From positions 372,001 through 436,000 of the forward strand of contig NZ_AP019711.1 of NCBI RefSeq assembly GCF_010537335.1: a stretch of DNA of 64,000 bases, written 5' to 3'. Every line of letters begins with the position of its first letter. Positions within the stretch are counted from its first letter, which is position 1. The position numbers and the translations under genes were made by a program. The notes below the pieces were generated by a model, which was given only the letters and a program-made list of their open reading frames with translations, was not told the origin of the DNA and ran no database searches. This document shows, one piece after another, positions 37,501 through 45,515 of this stretch. Origin of the DNA: Amedibacterium intestinale (GTDB taxonomy: Bacteria > Bacillota_I > Bacilli_A > Erysipelotrichales > Erysipelotrichaceae).

Positions 37501-37609
37501 AATGGTTGGAATTATTTCTCATGTAGAGATATTAAAGGAAAATATTGCAGATGGTATAGAAGTATGTAAAACAAGAAAAGGAAGTACAATTCGATTTAGA
37601 AAGGCGTGA
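34580..37609 (+). CDS. sbcC: Nuclease SbcCD subunit C
   Basis: Rad50-like ATPase of the SbcCD complex, 1009 aa. Walker A GETGSGKT near residue 36, then two very long Glu/Lys/Gln-rich coiled-coil arms (about 170-480 and 530-850) meeting at a zinc hook CPVCG (Cys507, Cys510). The C-terminal ATPase half has the signature VVSLSGGEKFLVSLALSLA and Walker B AMFIDEGFGTLDE. Complete. Overlaps sbcD. Confidence 0.97.
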   Translation: MLPEKLVIQAFGPYVEKQEIDFSDISSHHLFLIQGETGSGKTMLLDAITFALFGKSSGGQRESMEAMRSRFASDDIHTFVEFIFSLKGKRYRFVRKVEVKTKRNKEKVWKSSVDAGEIVNGEFLPFFENPKLKNVEEKAEELIGLRYEQFVQVMVLPQGKFEQFLTSKSEEKQEILKTLFQMEHWENINAWLVEYIKQEKQKLDDLQGKQQIYLETLKEESIEQAKATMDSLKTELEEKKKELIKQNKKVACLEKELVEQKQRNEDEQAFETCRKELDTLQEKQVTINAQKEKLAHYKKLQGILPYYHAYDTAAKQYEKRMQQSQLAYEKLKKIQEESSLEKERKQQVESLQKHEEICRKTYQSLQEDMVLLKEIEILNKTWEEHQKQQKEILEKEENVSRLLEDTLRKKDAMQKDIQILKQELQSKEDIDNRHRKLEQAKILDEEKQSINIALEKEIQNQQMQEEKRKSYELEVETADAKHEKVYQQYLQTAALQLSKDLEEGKPCPVCGSLHHPSYAHVSHMYVDLQELKTYKEKLEQAKEQYQKQKDLLKEINLSIQTKKQRCIQIDKEILQLLEKPFTNEEFETVQNNLQIMQKKEKQWQNLLVDEQNIQNEIQRLYVLKSEYQNKSITYKEENSAYSATLKQKTSQLHSQDSMEVIKKHYQQTEQKQKQYEKEIEMLQKQIEEVKLQEAAVKENYAHAQEEEKKAKEEKKQAEDRFVKQCFTYGVEKEEIVEIPEENILLKMEESIQSYEQNVVEVSARKEMLEARLQKMESKDVPALEEESEQARNGLKQLQEDTAKQRSQWELYRATLKKAEDTQRLIEVQMPKFLKKQHFVKAMRGDNGVGIERYVLGVLLQTILQYANQLLRQVHDGRYQLYRSDEAIGRVRKSGLELGIYDSYSMGQRSVVSLSGGEKFLVSLALSLATSFVVQSKNGGMQLDAMFIDEGFGTLDEHSIADALHILQTMTKRKGMVGIISHVEILKENIADGIEVCKTRKGSTIRFRKA

Positions 37610-37614
37610 GGAAG

Positions 37615-38343
37615 ATGTATGAAGATTTAAAAAGAGTTTTACAGGAAAGCGAACATATTGTATTTTTTGGAGGTGCCGGGGTAAGTACGGAAAGCAACAT
37701 TCCAGATTTTCGTTCGCAAAGTGGAATTTACAGTAAAAAAACATATCCATATCCGGCAGAAGTTATGATTTCTCATGATTTCTTTGTAACACATCCAAAA
37801 GAATTTTATGATTTTTATTTCAGTGAAATGGTATATGAAAATGCACAGCCCAATCCTGCTCATATCGCACTGGCAAAACTAGAAGAAATGGGAAAGTTAG
37901 ATGCGATCGTTACGCAAAATATTGATGGACTGCATCAAAAAGCAGGAAGTAAACATGTTTTAGAACTGCATGGCAGCATTCATCGCAATCGATGCAGTGG
38001 ATGTCATCGTTTTTATACATTGGAAGAAATGAAAGAAAATCGAAAAGAGGGAATTCCAGTATGCCCACATTGCGGAAAAATTTTAAAACCAGAAGTGGTG
38101 CTGTATGGAGAAGCGCTCGATAATGCAGTTGTAGAAGAAAGTATTCGCTGTATTGCTCAGGCGGATACACTGATTGTTGGAGGAACTTCTTTAGTTGTAT
38201 ATCCAGCAGCAGGATTGTTACAGTATTTTAAAGGAAAACATTTGATACTTATTAATAAAGATATGACTTCAATGGATCATAAAGCAGATATAATTATTCA
38301 TGATCCAATTGGAGAAGTATTAAAAGAAGTTGTGTTAGATTAG
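37615..38343 (+). CDS. cobB: NAD-dependent protein deacylase (sirtuin)
   Basis: Removes acyl groups from lysines using NAD+, giving nicotinamide. It has 242 aa. Motifs: GGAGVSTESNIPDFRS, the QNIDGLH active site, catalytic His in ELHGS, a zinc site with four Cys (CSGCHRF and CPHCGK), and GTSLVVYPAAG. Start at 37615 follows GTGAGGAAG. Its nicotinamide product could feed the PncA-PncB route in this window. Confidence 0.95.
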   Translation: MYEDLKRVLQESEHIVFFGGAGVSTESNIPDFRSQSGIYSKKTYPYPAEVMISHDFFVTHPKEFYDFYFSEMVYENAQPNPAHIALAKLEEMGKLDAIVTQNIDGLHQKAGSKHVLELHGSIHRNRCSGCHRFYTLEEMKENRKEGIPVCPHCGKILKPEVVLYGEALDNAVVEESIRCIAQADTLIVGGTSLVVYPAAGLLQYFKGKHLILINKDMTSMDHKADIIIHDPIGEVLKEVVLD

Positions 38344-38350
38344 TAAAAGT

Positions 38351-38386
38351 AAACCCAACAGTAGTAAATAGTCTTCTGTTGGGTTT
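38351..38386. terminator. Bidirectional terminator cobB / UbiB-like
   Basis: AAACCCAACAG (38351-38361) pairs perfectly with CTGTTGGGTTT (38376-38386). Confidence 0.8.
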
Positions 38387-38396
38387 ATACATTTTT

Positions 38397-39998
38397 TTAT
38401 TTTCGTTTTCTCTTTTCTAAAAGAACAGTTGCAAGCAGCCATAATCCTAAACCAATTGCGGTAATATAACCAATAAATCCTAAAGCAGGGATACCAAAAA
38501 TCTTAGGTGTCATTTGTGTTGTGCACAGGATACTGCTTGCCATTAACAAACCTGCACTGACAACGCCAACAGTTAATTTGTTTACCATATGATTTACGGT
38601 TGTTAGAGGTACTGTGGAATCCATGATTTCCAGATTGATTTTTAATCGTCCTTTCATGATGGTAGAAAATACTTCAGATAGCTGGACGGGAATTCGAAGA
38701 GAATGGTTGGCGGCATCCCATACCTGTTTTCCACTTGTTGAAAGTTCTTTTTTAAAGTCTATTTTTTTTAGGATATGGGAACTGACATGGTTCGCTGCAA
38801 TTTCCAGAATATTCGTAGATGGGTCAAGAAGTGTCATTGTGCTTTCCATGGTTACTAATCCACGGGCAAGCATGCTGATACCTTTTGGCATAGAAATACG
38901 ATATCGATGGGCAATAGAGAAAATTTCCTGTACAGCATCACCGAGCTGGATATCCTGTAATTCCAGATGCAAGTATTTCTGCATAAAAGTTTCAATATCA
39001 TCATATAAAAGAGAATGGTCAATTCGTCCGTTATGAACACCCAATGTTAAGATGACATCTACAAGTTTTTGCGTATCATTACTGGCAATTGCGATAACGG
39101 CGTTTTTCATTAAATCTTTATCCTGTTTGGATAACACTCCCATCATTCCAAAATCAATCCATACGATTTTTCCATCACGAATACGAATGTTACCAGGGTG
39201 TGGATCTGCATGAAAGAACCCATCATCTACGATTTGCTTAATATAGTTTTCTGCCAGTTTGACTGCGATTTCTTTACAGTCATAGCCATTATTTTCTAGC
39301 AGAGAAAAATCATCAATTTCAAAACCGTCAATATATTCCATCACAAGTACACGGCTGGTAGAAGCATCTATCATGACCTTTGGTGCAGAGATATAGCGAA
39401 TATCTTCGTTCAAGCTTTCAAAACGCATGGCAAATTGTGCTTCATTTAAAAAATCCATTTCTTCCTTTGCTGTATGCCAGAACTCATCCAATACAATGTT
39501 GATATCGACAACGCTTCCAAGTATATCATTTAAGTGAAGCAGGTTGCCGGCTCTTCGAATAAGGGAAATGTCACGCTCCATAGTTTCATAGATGTGAGGA
39601 CGCTGTATTTTTACGACGATATCTTTTCCATCCATTAATTTTGCTTTATGCACCTGTGCAATTGAAGCACTTCCAAGAGGAGTGGTTTCAAAAGATTGAA
39701 ATACTTTGTCCATCTTCATACCATATTCATCCTCAATCACACCGATGACTGTTTCCATATCCATAGGAGCCACACTGTCACGAAGTTTGATAAGCTCTTT
39801 GCAGTATCGCTGGGAAAACATGTCTTGTCGAGCGGACATAATTTGTCCGATTTTTACAAATGTTGGACCTAGATCTTCTAGAATTTCACGAAACTTTACA
39901 GGATCGATCCCTTTGTTAATTTCATGCTTTTTTAGAATGCCGATGATTTGGGCAAGACGTTTTTTACTGCTTAGTGTAGAAGTAGCTTTATTCTTCAT
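38397..39998 (-). CDS. ABC1/AarF/UbiB-family atypical kinase
   Basis: UbiB-type protein-kinase-like ATPase, 533 aa. It has the family KxGQ motif (GPTFVKIGQIMSAR), the Ala-rich loop PLGSASIAQVHKA, catalytic-loop FFHADPHPGN and IVWIDFGMMG. Two C-terminal hydrophobic helices (about 475-525) anchor it in the membrane. In aerobes UbiB supports ubiquinone synthesis; no quinone genes are visible, so here a lipid-linked role is more likely. Coupled to the phasin-like gene upstream (11-nt overlap). Confidence 0.92.
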   Translation of the reverse strand: MKNKATSTLSSKKRLAQIIGILKKHEINKGIDPVKFREILEDLGPTFVKIGQIMSARQDMFSQRYCKELIKLRDSVAPMDMETVIGVIEDEYGMKMDKVFQSFETTPLGSASIAQVHKAKLMDGKDIVVKIQRPHIYETMERDISLIRRAGNLLHLNDILGSVVDINIVLDEFWHTAKEEMDFLNEAQFAMRFESLNEDIRYISAPKVMIDASTSRVLVMEYIDGFEIDDFSLLENNGYDCKEIAVKLAENYIKQIVDDGFFHADPHPGNIRIRDGKIVWIDFGMMGVLSKQDKDLMKNAVIAIASNDTQKLVDVILTLGVHNGRIDHSLLYDDIETFMQKYLHLELQDIQLGDAVQEIFSIAHRYRISMPKGISMLARGLVTMESTMTLLDPSTNILEIAANHVSSHILKKIDFKKELSTSGKQVWDAANHSLRIPVQLSEVFSTIMKGRLKINLEIMDSTVPLTTVNHMVNKLTVGVVSAGLLMASSILCTTQMTPKIFGIPALGFIGYITAIGLGLWLLATVLLEKRKRK

Positions 39999-40281
39999 TG
40001 TCAGCCTTTTGCAGTTGTTCGATTTTTTCTTTTAGTTTTGCCAAATCTTCAACACTCATGGTATCCAGATTTTGTAAGATGGTTTCTGTGTCTGGTGCGG
40101 GTGTCAGTTTTTCTTTAATGGTGTGTTTTAATTCTTCATTCAACACCTTTCCCTGTTCAACGGTAAGTTCTCCTTTTTCTACAAGCTGGTCAATCATTTC
40201 TTTTGATTTTTCAGCGGTTACAGCGGCAGCACCAATACCTGCCAATATTAGTTTTTTTAAATCTTCTGTTAATGTAGTCAT
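39988..40281 (-). CDS. Phasin-like small helical protein
   Basis: A 97-aa protein with a mildly hydrophobic N-terminal helix (LKKLILAGIGAAAVTAE) and long amphipathic helices (EKSKEMIDQLVEKGELTVEQ), ending in an acidic tail. The pattern is that of proteins labelled phasin family or PhaI-like next to AarF kinases in Firmicutes. No PHA synthase is seen, so granule coating is doubtful; a partner of the kinase is more likely. Start at 40281 chosen by AAAAGGAGATG. Confidence 0.7.
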   Translation of the reverse strand: MTTLTEDLKKLILAGIGAAAVTAEKSKEMIDQLVEKGELTVEQGKVLNEELKHTIKEKLTPAPDTETILQNLDTMSVEDLAKLKEKIEQLQKADNEE

Positions 40282-40409
40282 AAAACGACATCTCCTTTTC
40301 TTTACTTTAATTTTAACACTTTTCTGAAAAAAGAATACACTTTCATTCATTTTTAGAATGGATATTTTCATTTCTTTTATTCTTTGTTACAATAGATTTG
40401 GTGATATAT

Positions 40410-40616
40410 ATGAAATTTGTTTCCTTTGAAAAATATCTTCAACATGCGGGTATCTTATATAATAAAGTGCGATACAGCAAACAAGCGGAATATCAAAAAC
40501 TGCTTTGGGAAGATCACAAATGTTTTTATCGTGTGTATTTGATTGGACATAATTATACTGGAGAGTATGAGGAAATGGAAGAGCGCTTAAAAAATGTAAA
40601 AAGAAAGGCGGTGTGA
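40410..40616 (+). CDS. Small uncharacterised protein
   Basis: A 68-aa basic, aromatic-rich soluble protein (Tyr, His, Lys abundant; VRYSKQAEYQKLLWEDH). No motif recognised. The ATG at 40410 follows TTTGGTGATAT, the same weak GGTGAT site used by several genes here. It runs 3 nt into the lipoprotein gene, so the two probably form an operon. Confidence 0.6.
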   Translation: MKFVSFEKYLQHAGILYNKVRYSKQAEYQKLLWEDHKCFYRVYLIGHNYTGEYEEMEERLKNVKRKAV

Positions 40617-40619
40617 TTT

Positions 40620-41225
40620 ATGCGAAAACAATGGAAAATAGGAGTTGCTTTATGTCTTGTCATGGTTTTACTTTTCGGATGTAATGGAAATAAAGGAAAA
40701 GATGCAAGGATGGTTACAGATGCTTTTTTACAGGCTTTACAAAATCATAATGTTGCGGTTGCACAGGAGTATTCTTTATGGGAAAAAGAAGAACTGGAGC
40801 TTTATCAGGTTACAGAGGAAGATTATATAGCAGGTATAGATGAACAGCTGCAGGAAGAAGTTTTAAATAAAGTAATGCAATTCACTTATGTGATAGAGCA
40901 AGTTTATGAAAAAGAAGATAATGCTGCAGTTAGTATAGAATTGAATATGTATAGTTTTAAGGATGCATTGAAACAGGGAATAGAAGAAGCAGAGAAAAAA
41001 TTGAAAAATGCAGGCAATAAGAACGAAGCTGAAAAAGCACAGCAAGAAGTTTTACAGATTTTGTTTGAAAAGATGCAAAAAAGTGAAGACAAGCATATTA
41101 CTACTTTGAAAGTAAATTTAGTAAAACAAAATGGAGTATGGAAAGTTTCTGATAATAATGAAGAACTTCAAAAGGCATTAACAAAAAATATAGAAGATAT
41201 TTTACAGTATACAAACATGGAATGA
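40620..41225 (+). CDS. Lipoprotein, DUF5105-like
   Basis: A 201-aa lipoprotein: signal peptide with lipobox LLFGC (Cys21), then a helix-rich exported domain starting ARMVTDAFLQALQNHNVAVA and ending in strands with VNLVKQNGVWKVSD. This layout (NTF2/cystatin-like with a final W-x-V strand) matches uncharacterised Firmicute lipoproteins of the DUF5105 kind. Function unknown. AGGCGGTG precedes the ATG. Confidence 0.7.
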   Translation: MRKQWKIGVALCLVMVLLFGCNGNKGKDARMVTDAFLQALQNHNVAVAQEYSLWEKEELELYQVTEEDYIAGIDEQLQEEVLNKVMQFTYVIEQVYEKEDNAAVSIELNMYSFKDALKQGIEEAEKKLKNAGNKNEAEKAQQEVLQILFEKMQKSEDKHITTLKVNLVKQNGVWKVSDNNEELQKALTKNIEDILQYTNME

Positions 41226-41546
41226 AATTACATTAAATAGGCAAGTGTGTATGTAAAGTATTATATAGGTGGGATGAGTTATACGAATCAGAGTTCTTAA
41301 GTAAAAAATACCAAAAAAACACCTGATTCCATAAGCGAAAGAGGTGTTTTTTTGTACTACATTCGTATGGCGAGTGCTTGAATCTATCAATCAAATTGTA
41401 TCGCATATCGACCATATTGACAGCTGGATTTAATTTTTTCTTTTCAAAATCATATATTTTTGTATATATACTATAATTGTGAATTGTTATGTCTTCATAA
41501 AAATTACATCTTTTACAATATCTTTAAGAAATGAGGGGTCTATTTA
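41226..41546 (+). other. 321-base region: terminator and competing stems before the kinase
   Basis: No gene. A terminator AAAACACCT / AGGTGTTTTTTT lies at about 41316-41354. GAATCAG (41285-41291) can pair with CTGATTC (41323-41329), and overlapping ATACGAAT (41281-41288) with ATTCGTAT (41361-41368). A TATAAT at 41471-41476 probably starts the kinase transcript. TTTAAGAAAT at 41523-41532 matches the repeats before the ABC genes. Confidence 0.55.
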
Positions 41547-42914
41547 ATGTTAACAAAATCATTGATAGATATGTTATATACTATTTTAATTTATTTTGTA
41601 AATTCAATAAGTGTTATTGGGATAATGTGGGTTTATCAGAAAGTCAGAAATATAAAAATAAGTTTCATTAAATTTGCAGTGGCGATTCTTTTTTGTGTCA
41701 TAACTTATATTTTTTGTTTTGAAATTCTATTAGCTCCAGTAACCCAATGGATTCTATATGATTGCAATAATGATATTTTGTCATGGGCATATGTTAATAT
41801 AACCAATTATATTGTTTTAGTATCATCAATCTATTTATTTTTAGAAAAAGATATAAAAATAAATCTAATTCTTACTTCCATTTTATGGGCAATGTATACA
41901 TTTTTATTATTTGGATTTAATAACTTTTTATATTTGATTTCATCATCTGGATCAATATATTATCTTCTGTTAGGAATACTGATGGCAATTATGATCGCAC
42001 TTCTTCAAAATTTCTTAGCAAAAAAACTTCATTTAAATGAAATCATGATAGAGTTTGAAAAGAAAAATTATTCCTATTTATCTATCATCTGCATTTCTAT
42101 TTTGATTATAATGGCTTTTGCCTGGACACAAATCATCATACCAAAAGGCAAAGCAGAATTTCGATTAGAGGAAGTTATGATAATTTTTCTGGTCATCACT
42201 TTTTCAATTGTTTTAGTTCAATATGCATATAATCTCTTAAAAATCAAGCAGGAGAATGAATATAACCAAATAGTATTACACCAGCAACAGCTGTATATTC
42301 AAGATTTAGAAGATATTCAGCAAAACATGCGAGCTTTTAAACATGACTATAAGAATATGATGTCTAGTCTTTATCTTGATTCAAAGGAAGGGAATATCAA
42401 AAAGGTTGAAAACTTAATTCAGGGTATGATTGACGATTTTGATGATACTATAGATTCAAAAATGGCATTAACAACGCAGCTTTCCAATATACGCGAAAGC
42501 GAAGTCAAAAGTTTACTATTTAAAAAGATTACGGATATCTATCATAAAAAAATAAGTTTTCATTTGGAAGTGTTGTACCCACTGCATAAAAACAAAATCC
42601 AAACAATTGATTTAGTAAGAATATTAGGGATTCTTATGGATAATGCAATAGAAGAAGTGGAACAAAATCATAATGATTTAACCTTGCTGATATTACAGGA
42701 AGAAAATTCTTTAACAATTGTTGTAGAGAATTATGTGGAAAAAGAAGTAAATATTAATGATATAAATAATAGTGGTTTTACAACCAAAAAAGACCATTCT
42801 GGAATTGGTCTTCAAAGTTTAGAAACGATTATAGAAAAATATCCAAATATTTCTTATAAAGTTAGCTGTCGTAATCATCGTTTCATACAGGAAATTATTA
42901 TTTTTAACAGTTAG
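41547..42914 (+). CDS. AgrC-type sensor histidine kinase (GHKL)
   Basis: Membrane sensor kinase, 455 aa. About six or seven hydrophobic helices fill residues 8-235 with little exposed sequence. A short coiled coil follows, then the phospho-acceptor box MRAFKHDYKNMM, the N-box DNAIEEVEQ and the G-box HSGIGLQSLE. This is the HPK10/AgrC class that senses peptides or cell-envelope signals. GAGGGG precedes the ATG. The LytTR regulator follows 5-11 nt downstream. No agrB or agrD gene is nearby. Confidence 0.92.
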   Translation: MLTKSLIDMLYTILIYFVNSISVIGIMWVYQKVRNIKISFIKFAVAILFCVITYIFCFEILLAPVTQWILYDCNNDILSWAYVNITNYIVLVSSIYLFLEKDIKINLILTSILWAMYTFLLFGFNNFLYLISSSGSIYYLLLGILMAIMIALLQNFLAKKLHLNEIMIEFEKKNYSYLSIICISILIIMAFAWTQIIIPKGKAEFRLEEVMIIFLVITFSIVLVQYAYNLLKIKQENEYNQIVLHQQQLYIQDLEDIQQNMRAFKHDYKNMMSSLYLDSKEGNIKKVENLIQGMIDDFDDTIDSKMALTTQLSNIRESEVKSLLFKKITDIYHKKISFHLEVLYPLHKNKIQTIDLVRILGILMDNAIEEVEQNHNDLTLLILQEENSLTIVVENYVEKEVNINDINNSGFTTKKDHSGIGLQSLETIIEKYPNISYKVSCRNHRFIQEIIIFNS

Positions 42915-42925
42915 GGGAGATGTGT

Positions 42926-43672
42926 GTGTTACAGATTTATATTTGTGATGATGAAATCGAAATTTTAAACTTCATAAAAAAAGAAATTGATAATCAAGTT
43001 TTAATACAAGATTACGATATGATGGTTTGTTCTTGTTATACAAATCCTATTGATTTAATGAAGGATATCACAAACAGCAAAACAAGGCGAAACTTGTATT
43101 TTTTAGATGTTGAACTAAAAAATGAGAAATACGATGGTTTTCTTTTGGGAAAAGCGATTCGTAACATTGATCCGCATGCCACAATTGTCTATATCACAAG
43201 TTACAAGGATTTAGCATACAAAACGTTTCAGTACCATCTTGAAGCATTTGATTATATTGTCAAAGACAGTGAATTTAAATTAAGAGAATCTATTTGTAAC
43301 TGTTTGAAATCTATTGTGTCACAGATAGCTCAGGAAAATATTGATCCTATAGAGTACTATACTTTTAAAACTGGTGAAAAGATACACCATATTCCTTTAA
43401 ATGAAATCTTGTATATTGAAACTTCAATGAGATCTCATTTTGTGATTGTTCACGCATTACATGATCGAATCGAATGCATTGGCAGTCTATCCGATATAGA
43501 ACAGCAACTCAAACCCAGATTTTTAAAAATACATCGCTCTTACATAGTCGCATTGGATAAAATTGATGAGCTTGATCTTAAAAATAATCGAGTATGGATA
43601 CAGGGAAATATGTGTTTGGTATCTAGAAAAATGAAATCAAAACTTTTAGAAGCATTAAACAGGGTCTTATAG
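42926..43672 (+). CDS. LytTR-family response regulator
   Basis: Partner of the kinase, 248 aa from the preferred start. Receiver domain with acidic pocket (ICDDEIE), phospho-acceptor Asp in LYFLDVELK and a conserved Lys in YIVKDSEF. The C-terminal LytTR DNA-binding domain runs from about 140: KIHHIPLNEILYIET, FLKIHRSYIVALDKID, VSRKMKSKLLEAL. An ATG at 42920 abuts the AGGGGAG site, so the GTG at 42926, with 6-nt spacing, is the better start. Confidence 0.92.
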   Translation: MLQIYICDDEIEILNFIKKEIDNQVLIQDYDMMVCSCYTNPIDLMKDITNSKTRRNLYFLDVELKNEKYDGFLLGKAIRNIDPHATIVYITSYKDLAYKTFQYHLEAFDYIVKDSEFKLRESICNCLKSIVSQIAQENIDPIEYYTFKTGEKIHHIPLNEILYIETSMRSHFVIVHALHDRIECIGSLSDIEQQLKPRFLKIHRSYIVALDKIDELDLKNNRVWIQGNMCLVSRKMKSKLLEALNRVL

Positions 43673-43690
43673 GGATCCTTTTTTATGCTG

Positions 43691-43752
43691 TTTAGGAAAT
43701 AAATGAACCATTTAAGAAATAATCTGCTTTGTACTCTAGGAAACAATATAAT
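43691..43752 (+). promoter_or_regulatory. Candidate LytTR direct repeats and promoter of ABC genes
   Basis: TTTAGGAAATAA at 43691-43702 and TTTAAGAAATAA at 43711-43722 are 20 bp apart, so on the same DNA face. A third weaker copy (TCTAGGAAACAA) starts at 43735. The -10 TATAAT is at 43747-43752 and the -35 position (43724-43729) is poor. Repeats abutting a weak -35 suit activation by a LytTR dimer. Confidence 0.6.
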
Positions 43753-43775
43753 GATTGTGAAAGGAGTTGAACAAG

Positions 43776-44627
43776 ATGAAAAATGAATATATTCGTATAC
43801 AACACATATCAAAGGAATTTCATTCAACAGTGGTACTGAAAGATTTAAATGCAGTTTTACATAAAGGAGAAATACTAGGTTTTTTAGGGCCAAGTGGTGC
43901 CGGAAAAACAACGACCATTAAGATTCTAACAGGCCAATTAAAATTAACAAAAGGGGATGCATATGTTTTAGATATTCATTGTGACAACATAGATGAAACG
44001 ATTTATGAACAAATTGGTATTGTTACTGATAATAGTGGAATTTATGAAAGAATGAGTGTATATGATAATTTGAAGTATTTTTCTAAAATTTTGAATGTTT
44101 CAAAAGAAAGAATTGACGTATTACTAAAAAGAGTAGGATTGTTTGAGCATAAAATGAAGTTGGCAAGTCAATTATCAAAGGGACAAAAGCAGCGTTTGAT
44201 CCTGGCTAGAGCAATCCTGCATACACCCAAAATACTGTTTCTTGATGAACCTACAAGTGGATTGGATCCATCAACGGCCTTAACGATTCATAATTTATTG
44301 CTGGAGCTTAAACATGAAGGAATGGCTATTTTCTTAACAACTCATAACATGGAAGAAGCAACAAAACTTTGTGACCATGTTGCTCTTCTTAATGAGGGTG
44401 TGATTGTTGAGTATGGAAGTCCAAAAGAATTATGTATCAAGCATAATCAGGAAAAAAAGTATAAAGTTATTTTAAACGATGACAGTGAGCATATTTTATC
44501 AAACAAGGCTAATGATATTGAAAAAATGAGGCAATGGCTGTTGGAAGATAAGGTTGAGGCACTTCATTCCTGTGAACCAACATTGGAAGATGTGTTTATA
44601 CATGTTACTGGAAGGGGGTTAAACTAA
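43776..44627 (+). CDS. ABC transporter ATPase (CcmA/DrrA type)
   Basis: Cytosolic ATPase, 283 aa, of an ABC-2 exporter. Walker A GPSGAGKTTT, Q-loop region DNSGIYERMSV, signature LSKGQKQRLILARAI, Walker B ILFLDEPTSGLD, H-loop TTHNMEEA. The end ALHSCEPTLEDVFIHVTGR is the usual DrrA-like tail. Substrates of such pairs are peptides, lipids or drugs. Start at 43776 has AAGGAG nine bases before. Directly followed by its permease. Confidence 0.92.
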   Translation: MKNEYIRIQHISKEFHSTVVLKDLNAVLHKGEILGFLGPSGAGKTTTIKILTGQLKLTKGDAYVLDIHCDNIDETIYEQIGIVTDNSGIYERMSVYDNLKYFSKILNVSKERIDVLLKRVGLFEHKMKLASQLSKGQKQRLILARAILHTPKILFLDEPTSGLDPSTALTIHNLLLELKHEGMAIFLTTHNMEEATKLCDHVALLNEGVIVEYGSPKELCIKHNQEKKYKVILNDDSEHILSNKANDIEKMRQWLLEDKVEALHSCEPTLEDVFIHVTGRGLN

Positions 44628-45329
44628 ATGATTTGTATAAGAAAAATATCGGCAATCATGGAAATGAAAGCCAAAGCGTTAATGAGTAAAAATTTTTTAA
44701 TTATGATGTTATTTTCAATTGGGTATGGATATTTAATGAAAACAATCATAGGGGAAGTCAGTACGTATGCATTATCAATGGCTGTACTGTTTAATATCGC
44801 TATGGCATTGTATGTTACTGCTTTATTACTTGCCGAGGAAAAAGAAAAGAATACTCTGCGTGTACTTATGACATCTTCTGTTAGAGGCATTGAATATTTT
44901 TTAGGAACAGTATTTCCAATACTTATTGAAGTGGAAATTATCAATGTTATTCTTGCTTTGTTATTAGGTGTTACGATGAATCCTTATGTGTGGATGATCT
45001 ATCTTTTAATGACTTCCTTGGCAACGCTATCATGTACTATGATAGGGATGATATTTGGAATTTTTGCAAAAAATCAAATGAATACGAGCTCAATTATCAC
45101 ACCAGCAGTTATTATTTTAATGTTGATTCCAATGTTTTCTGAATTACTTCCATTTATGAAAGTCATCTCTGAGTATTTATTTACTGGTATTGTGATGAAC
45201 GTAATTAACAAATTATCTTATGCAAATATTTCCGTTTCGCTGATACAATGGTGCATATTATCTAGTGAATGTATTATTACTTTGCTGTTATTTCTGATTT
45301 TATACAAAAGAAATGGGTTTGAAGCCTAA
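44628..45329 (+). CDS. ABC-2 type permease
   Basis: A 233-aa membrane protein with six hydrophobic segments, including YVTALLLAEEKEKNTLRVLM, the amphipathic coupling motif typical of ABC-2 permeases (E-x-E-x-x-T-L). The ATG abuts the ATPase stop codon, so the two form one exporter. Together with the upstream AgrC/AgrA-like pair this is a probable bacteriocin-immunity or envelope-stress efflux unit. Confidence 0.88.
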   Translation: MICIRKISAIMEMKAKALMSKNFLIMMLFSIGYGYLMKTIIGEVSTYALSMAVLFNIAMALYVTALLLAEEKEKNTLRVLMTSSVRGIEYFLGTVFPILIEVEIINVILALLLGVTMNPYVWMIYLLMTSLATLSCTMIGMIFGIFAKNQMNTSSIITPAVIILMLIPMFSELLPFMKVISEYLFTGIVMNVINKLSYANISVSLIQWCILSSECIITLLLFLILYKRNGFEA

Positions 45330-45411
45330 TTTCAAAAGTATCATATTCAGATAAAATAACCAAAACAGTAAATTGTCCTTATAAAAATCTAAGAAAAAAA
45401 TAAAAGAAAAA

Positions 45412-45471
45412 GGTCGAATAGCCTAAGTGATAATTTTAAAAAATCACTTAACTGTTACGACCACTTTTTTT
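45412..45471 (+). terminator. Terminator after ABC exporter operon
   Basis: GGTCG (45412-45416) with CGACC (45458-45462) and AAGTGAT (45425-45431) with ATCACTT (45443-45449), separated by an internal loop, then TTTTTTT. Confidence 0.65.
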
Positions 45472-45480
45472 GACTTGAAT

Positions 45481-45504
45481 AAAAAAATCTCCTACTGGAG
45501 ATTT
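45481..45504 (-). terminator. Terminator of tRNA-His operon
   Basis: On the minus strand, AAATCTCC-AGTA-GGAGATTT followed by T residues, 11 nt past the second tRNA-His CCA end. Confidence 0.75.
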
Positions 45505-45515
45505 GCTTATCTATA

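Noticed and set aside
38614-39036. A 140-codon plus-strand frame opposite the UbiB-like gene
   Set aside because: Antisense shadow of a conserved gene, without ribosome site.
41226-41546. Possible AgrD-like signal peptide gene before the kinase
   Set aside because: The only short ORF with a purine-rich lead (8 codons from about 41274) lacks proper spacing and any leader or Cys pattern.
43540-43911. A 123-codon minus-strand frame over the LytTR/ABC junction
   Set aside because: Covers the promoter repeats and two conserved genes; no supporting features.
45412-45471. A second copy of the 28-kb insertion's hairpin
   Set aside because: Both have GGTC/GACC closing pairs and an internal loop, but sequences otherwise differ and no direct repeats flank it.
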